Positions 62,610 through 64,000 of a stretch of 64,000 bases of DNA are shown in pieces (within the stretch, counting starts at the first letter, position 1; the number at the start of each line of letters is the position of its first letter). Location: the NCBI RefSeq assembly GCF_031656215.1, contig NZ_CP134228.1, forward strand, positions 620,001 through 684,000. Direction: 5' to 3'. The DNA comes from Mesorhizobium koreense. GTDB taxonomy: Bacteria; Pseudomonadota; Alphaproteobacteria; Rhizobiales; Rhizobiaceae. The notes beneath the pieces are model-generated. The model had not been told where the DNA came from and did not search any database. It was given only the letters and a program-made list of their open reading frames with translations. The translations under genes and the position numbers were made by a program.

Positions 62610-64000
62610 CGCGGCGTCACCTCGGCGTCTGCTACTATCCCGAACACTGGCCGGAAGAGCTGTGGACCGAGGATGCGCGGCGGATGGTGGAGCTCGGGCT
62701 CACCTTTGTGCGCATCGGCGAGTTCGCCTGGTCGCGGCTGGAACCGGCACGAGGCGATTTGCAATTCGACTGGCTGGAGCATGCGATCGACACACTGCAC
62801 GAGGCCGGCCTCAAGATCGTGCTCGGCACGCCGACCGCCACGCCACCGAAATGGCTGGTGGACGAGATGCCGGACATGCTGCCGGTCGGCGAGAACGGGC
62901 GCGTGCGCGGTTTCGGTTCCCGCCGGCATTACGATTTCTCGCATGAAGGCTACCGGCGTGAATGCGCCCGCATCGTCACGCTTCTGGCCGACAGGTTTGG
63001 ACGGCATCCCGGCGTCGCCGCGTGGCAGATCGACAACGAATATGATTGCCACCGCACCACGCTTTCCTATTCGGACACGGTGCGGCGGGCCTTTCGCGAG
63101 TGGCTGCAGCGGAAATACCAGTCACCGGACGCGCTCAACCGGGCATGGGGCAACGTCTTCTGGTCGATGGAATATGGCTCCTTCGATGAGATCGAACTGC
63201 CGGCCGGCGCGGTCACCGAACTCAACCCAGCGCATCGCATGGATTTCCGACGCTTTGCCTCCGAAGAGGTGGCGCGCTTCAACAAGCTGCAGGCCGACAT
63301 CATCCGCGCCCGATCACCGGGACGCGATATCATCCATAATTTCATGGGGCGGACGCTCGCCTTCGACCATTTCGACGTCGGTTCGCAGCTTGATGTTTCG
63401 AGCTGGGATTCCTATCCGCTCGGCTTCCTCGAAGACCGTTCGGATGAAGGCGGCGAGTGGAAGCGCCGCTTCGTCCGGGCAGGCGATCCCGACTTCCAGG
63501 CCTTCCACCACGACCTTTACCGCGCCACCTCCGGCGGGCGCTGGTGGGTGATGGAGCAGCAGCCGGGGCCGGTGAACTGGGCGCCGCACAATCCGGCTCC
63601 ACGCGAGGGCATGGTGCGGCTCTGGACATGGGAGGCCTTTGCCCACGGCGCCGAGACGGTCAGCTATTTCCGCTGGCGGCAGGCGCCTTTCGCGCAGGAA
63701 CAGATGCATGCGGGGCTTTTGAGGCCGGATAGTGTCGAGGCCGAAGGTTTTCGCGAGGCGAAGAAGGTCGCGGAGGAAATCGCGGGACTCGACCTGCCGC
63801 GTGGCGGCAAAAGTGAGGCAGCGATCGTCTTCGACTACCCATCCGCATGGGCCTGGGAAATCCAGCCGCAGGGGCGCGAATTAGACTATTTCCGGCTGGT
63901 CTTCGATTTCTACCGATCGCTGCGCCGGCTTGGCCTTTCCATCGATATCCTGCCGGCAACGACCGGCGATCTTTCCGACTATCGGCTGGTGCTGGCGCCG
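62606..64000 (+). CDS. Beta-galactosidase, GH42 (cut by window end)
   Basis: The visible 465 residues hold the full (beta/alpha)8 catalytic domain. The acid/base is Glu145 in WQIDNEYDCH and the nucleophile is Glu317 in WWVMEQQPGPVNW. Part of the trimerisation domain follows. The family usually has about 650-690 aa, so about 200 residues lie beyond the window. No signal peptide is present, so it acts on imported beta-galactosides. It is translationally coupled to the aldolase gene. Confidence 0.95.
   Translation, partial: MTRRHLGVCYYPEHWPEELWTEDARRMVELGLTFVRIGEFAWSRLEPARGDLQFDWLEHAIDTLHEAGLKIVLGTPTATPPKWLVDEMPDMLPVGENGRVRGFGSRRHYDFSHEGYRRECARIVTLLADRFGRHPGVAAWQIDNEYDCHRTTLSYSDTVRRAFREWLQRKYQSPDALNRAWGNVFWSMEYGSFDEIELPAGAVTELNPAHRMDFRRFASEEVARFNKLQADIIRARSPGRDIIHNFMGRTLAFDHFDVGSQLDVSSWDSYPLGFLEDRSDEGGEWKRRFVRAGDPDFQAFHHDLYRATSGGRWWVMEQQPGPVNWAPHNPAPREGMVRLWTWEAFAHGAETVSYFRWRQAPFAQEQMHAGLLRPDSVEAEGFREAKKVAEEIAGLDLPRGGKSEAAIVFDYPSAWAWEIQPQGRELDYFRLVFDFYRSLRRLGLSIDILPATTGDLSDYRLVLAP

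Overview
The window is high-GC DNA with the gene content of an alphaproteobacterium of the order Hyphomicrobiales (Rhizobiales), most likely from the Phyllobacteriaceae/Rhizobiaceae side. Pointers are the hslV-UPF0314-hslU-DUF1402 block, a siroheme synthase next to an APS-type CysH, a rhizobial Irr (ICE) box, many ABC/TRAP uptake systems, GntR/IclR/LysR regulators, and a De Ley-Doudoroff route for galactose. I see no insertion sequence, prophage or CRISPR array. Two threonine tRNAs are present.

Layout. 1-3.6 kb: divergent NitT/TauT-type ABC system with an IclR regulator and a 30-bp palindrome between the two arms. 3.6-10.2 kb: LysR regulator divergent from an RND efflux operon led by an alpha/beta-hydrolase without its catalytic Ser and His. 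10.3-13.4 kb: tRNA-Thr(GGT), ilvD, and two membrane proteins. 13.5-15.5 kb: acyl-CoA synthetase and a stand-alone RAM-domain protein. 16-19.5 kb: DUF1402, hslU, UPF0314, hslV. 19.8-23.6 kb: TRAP transporter plus a BASS-like carrier. 23.8-28.2 kb: small proteins and a sulfur locus (cysG, a gutted cysI, cysH). 28.2-36.3 kb: branched-chain-type ABC transporter with a hydrolase, a CoA ligase and a PAS-LuxR regulator. 36.3-42 kb: GntR, a PLP lyase and a second NitT/TauT ABC system, then an SDR. 42-46.9 kb: penicillin-binding protein, a membrane-anchored unknown, nitronate monooxygenase and a 38-aa membrane peptide. 46.9-48.6 kb: oxalate/formate-type MFS carrier with its tiny partner. 48.75 kb: tRNA-Thr(CGT). 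48.9-50.3 kb: uxaC. 50.6-53.5 kb: iron operon. 53.5-64 kb: galactoside catabolic cluster, cut by the window end.

The most unusual region is 50613-53528 on the minus strand. A perfect ICE-type palindrome and a TTGACA promoter precede a tightly packed run of six genes: a 47-aa peptide, a 171-aa protein with eight cysteines, a 72-aa exported protein, an outer-membrane beta-barrel with two cysteine pairs, bacterioferritin-associated ferredoxin (bfd) and bacterioferritin (bfr). The first three, and the barrel's role, are unknown to me. Coupling to iron storage suggests an undescribed iron- or heme-handling system.

The galactoside cluster is coherent. A sugar ABC importer imports alpha- and beta-galactosides, GH36 and GH42 enzymes release galactose, and DgoK and DgoA process 2-keto-3-deoxygalactonate. 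The galactose dehydrogenase, lactonase and dehydratase are not in view. The three clusters carrying their own IclR or GntR regulator have candidate palindromic operators beside the regulator or in its divergent promoter region. In four transport operons the binding-protein gene is followed directly by a long hairpin, a recurring architecture that could raise binding-protein output.
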